This document shows positions 34,293 through 34,594 of a DNA stretch of 34,594 nucleotides, piece after piece. Source of the stretch: Armatimonadota bacterium (lineage in GTDB: Bacteria > Armatimonadota > Hebobacteria > CAIYQO01); NCBI GenBank assembly GCA_029553475.1, contig JAKPKV010000062.1:1-34594 (forward strand). Direction: 5' to 3'. The notes beneath the pieces were generated by a model. The model was not told the origin of the DNA. It ran no database searches and saw nothing but the letters and a program-made list of their open reading frames with translations. The position numbers and the translations under genes were made by a program. The number at the start of each line of letters is the position of its first letter. Position 1 is the first letter of the stretch.

Positions 34293-34314
34293 AATGTTAG
34301 CTTCGACTAACATT
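34293..34314. promoter_or_regulatory. Iron-box-like operator of the dtxR-feo operon
   Basis: AATGTTAG-CTTCGA-CTAACATT is a perfect 8-6-8 palindrome overlapping the -10. Its TTAG/CTAA halves match DtxR/MntR-type boxes, so autoregulation by the encoded regulator is likely. Confidence 0.75.
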
Positions 34315-34340
34315 CTAGCGACCTCCAGACGGCGTGTCAA
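34312..34340 (-). promoter_or_regulatory. Promoter of the dtxR-feoAB operon
   Basis: On the minus strand TTGACA (complement of 34335-34340), 17 bases and TAGAAT (complement of 34312-34317) form a near-consensus promoter with the palindrome at its start site. Confidence 0.75.
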
Positions 34341-34594
34341 GGGCCTACGCCGCCAAGAAGGAAAATTTTTCGGCGAACAGGATGATCGTCCGGCGGCGAG
34401 TGGGCGGTTGGCGTGCGGAAGGCCACGGCGGGGGAGCGGATCGCCGGGCGCGCATACGAACAACTGGCGGGGGCGTCTTGGTGGGGCGGATGCGGCGAAA
34501 TGGACGGTTCCGGAAATCGAACATTTCCAGAAGCCAGCAGGCGTAAATCATGCTGCCTGGCGCCCCTTTCAATCTGCATGGGGCGCAGCGTGCC
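34341..34594. other. Right edge: no gene seen
   Basis: No open frame here resembles a protein. A short inverted repeat, GCGCCCC and GGGGCGC, lies at about 34559-34586. An upstream gene beyond the window may explain the region. Confidence 0.4.

Noticed and set aside
34345-34579. Minus-strand frames at the right edge considered as a partial gene
   Set aside because: The translations are Pro/Ser/Arg-rich without motifs and the region lies upstream of a strong promoter.

Overview
The window is a GC-rich chromosomal segment from a diderm (LPS-making) bacterium. WaaA and LpxK indicate an outer membrane. Secreted pectin-lyase-fold, sialidase-like and heparinase-like proteins, a Gfo/Idh/MocA oxidoreductase, a URO-D-family protein and many palindromic intergenic repeats recall environmental PVC-group, Hydrogenedentota/Sumerlaeota or Armatimonadota genomes. 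The phylum cannot be fixed from this sequence alone. No rRNA, tRNA, CRISPR array, prophage or complete transposase gene was seen.

Layout. 1-2984: a 5'-truncated sialidase-like (Asp-box) protein converges on a secreted tandem pectate-lyase_3 protein. 3395-8513: glucose-6-phosphate isomerase, a coupled waaA-lpxK pair on the minus strand, and a ROK sugar kinase. 8795-9636: a STAS anti-sigma antagonist with a degenerate RsbW-like partner. 9705-10994: sfsA and a DUF433/DUF5615 toxin-antitoxin-like pair. 11075-14978: a URO-D-like protein, a Gfo/Idh/MocA oxidoreductase and nagA. 15056-17520: a second toxin-antitoxin module (RHH/PIN) between a remnant and the intact copy of a phosphodiester glycosidase gene. 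17655-19452: a pnuC-nadR salvage operon for NAD behind a strong promoter with two palindromes. 19477-23775: a HIT protein and a very large heparinase-like secreted protein. 24003-26043: hcp plus ferredoxin behind a perfect TGTGA-N6-TCACA site. 26059-27276: an orphan DNA methyltransferase preceded by a 32-aa membrane micro-ORF. 27407-29475: an ECF sigma factor and zinc-finger anti-sigma factor. 30051-30692: a small outer-membrane-barrel candidate. 30849-34255: a four-gene iron-uptake operon (DtxR-FeoA fusion, feoA, feoB, FeoB-associated peptide).

How it fits together. Several genes point to glycan scavenging and amino-sugar use (sialidase-like, lyases, NAGPA-like, ROK kinase, NagA, Pgi). Hcp-ferredoxin and ferrous-iron uptake suggest a low-oxygen lifestyle with nitrosative stress. 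The regulatory DNA is unusually legible: the dtxR-feo, pnuC-nadR, hcp and antitoxin promoters all show recognisable elements.

The most unusual content is intergenic: at least four families of long perfect inverted repeats, a free-standing promoter-terminator unit that could make an RNA of about 70 nt, and a direct repeat flanking a toxin-antitoxin module. I found no complete new multi-gene defence or biosynthetic system. These non-coding units and a few enzymes with altered key residues are the items most worth checking.
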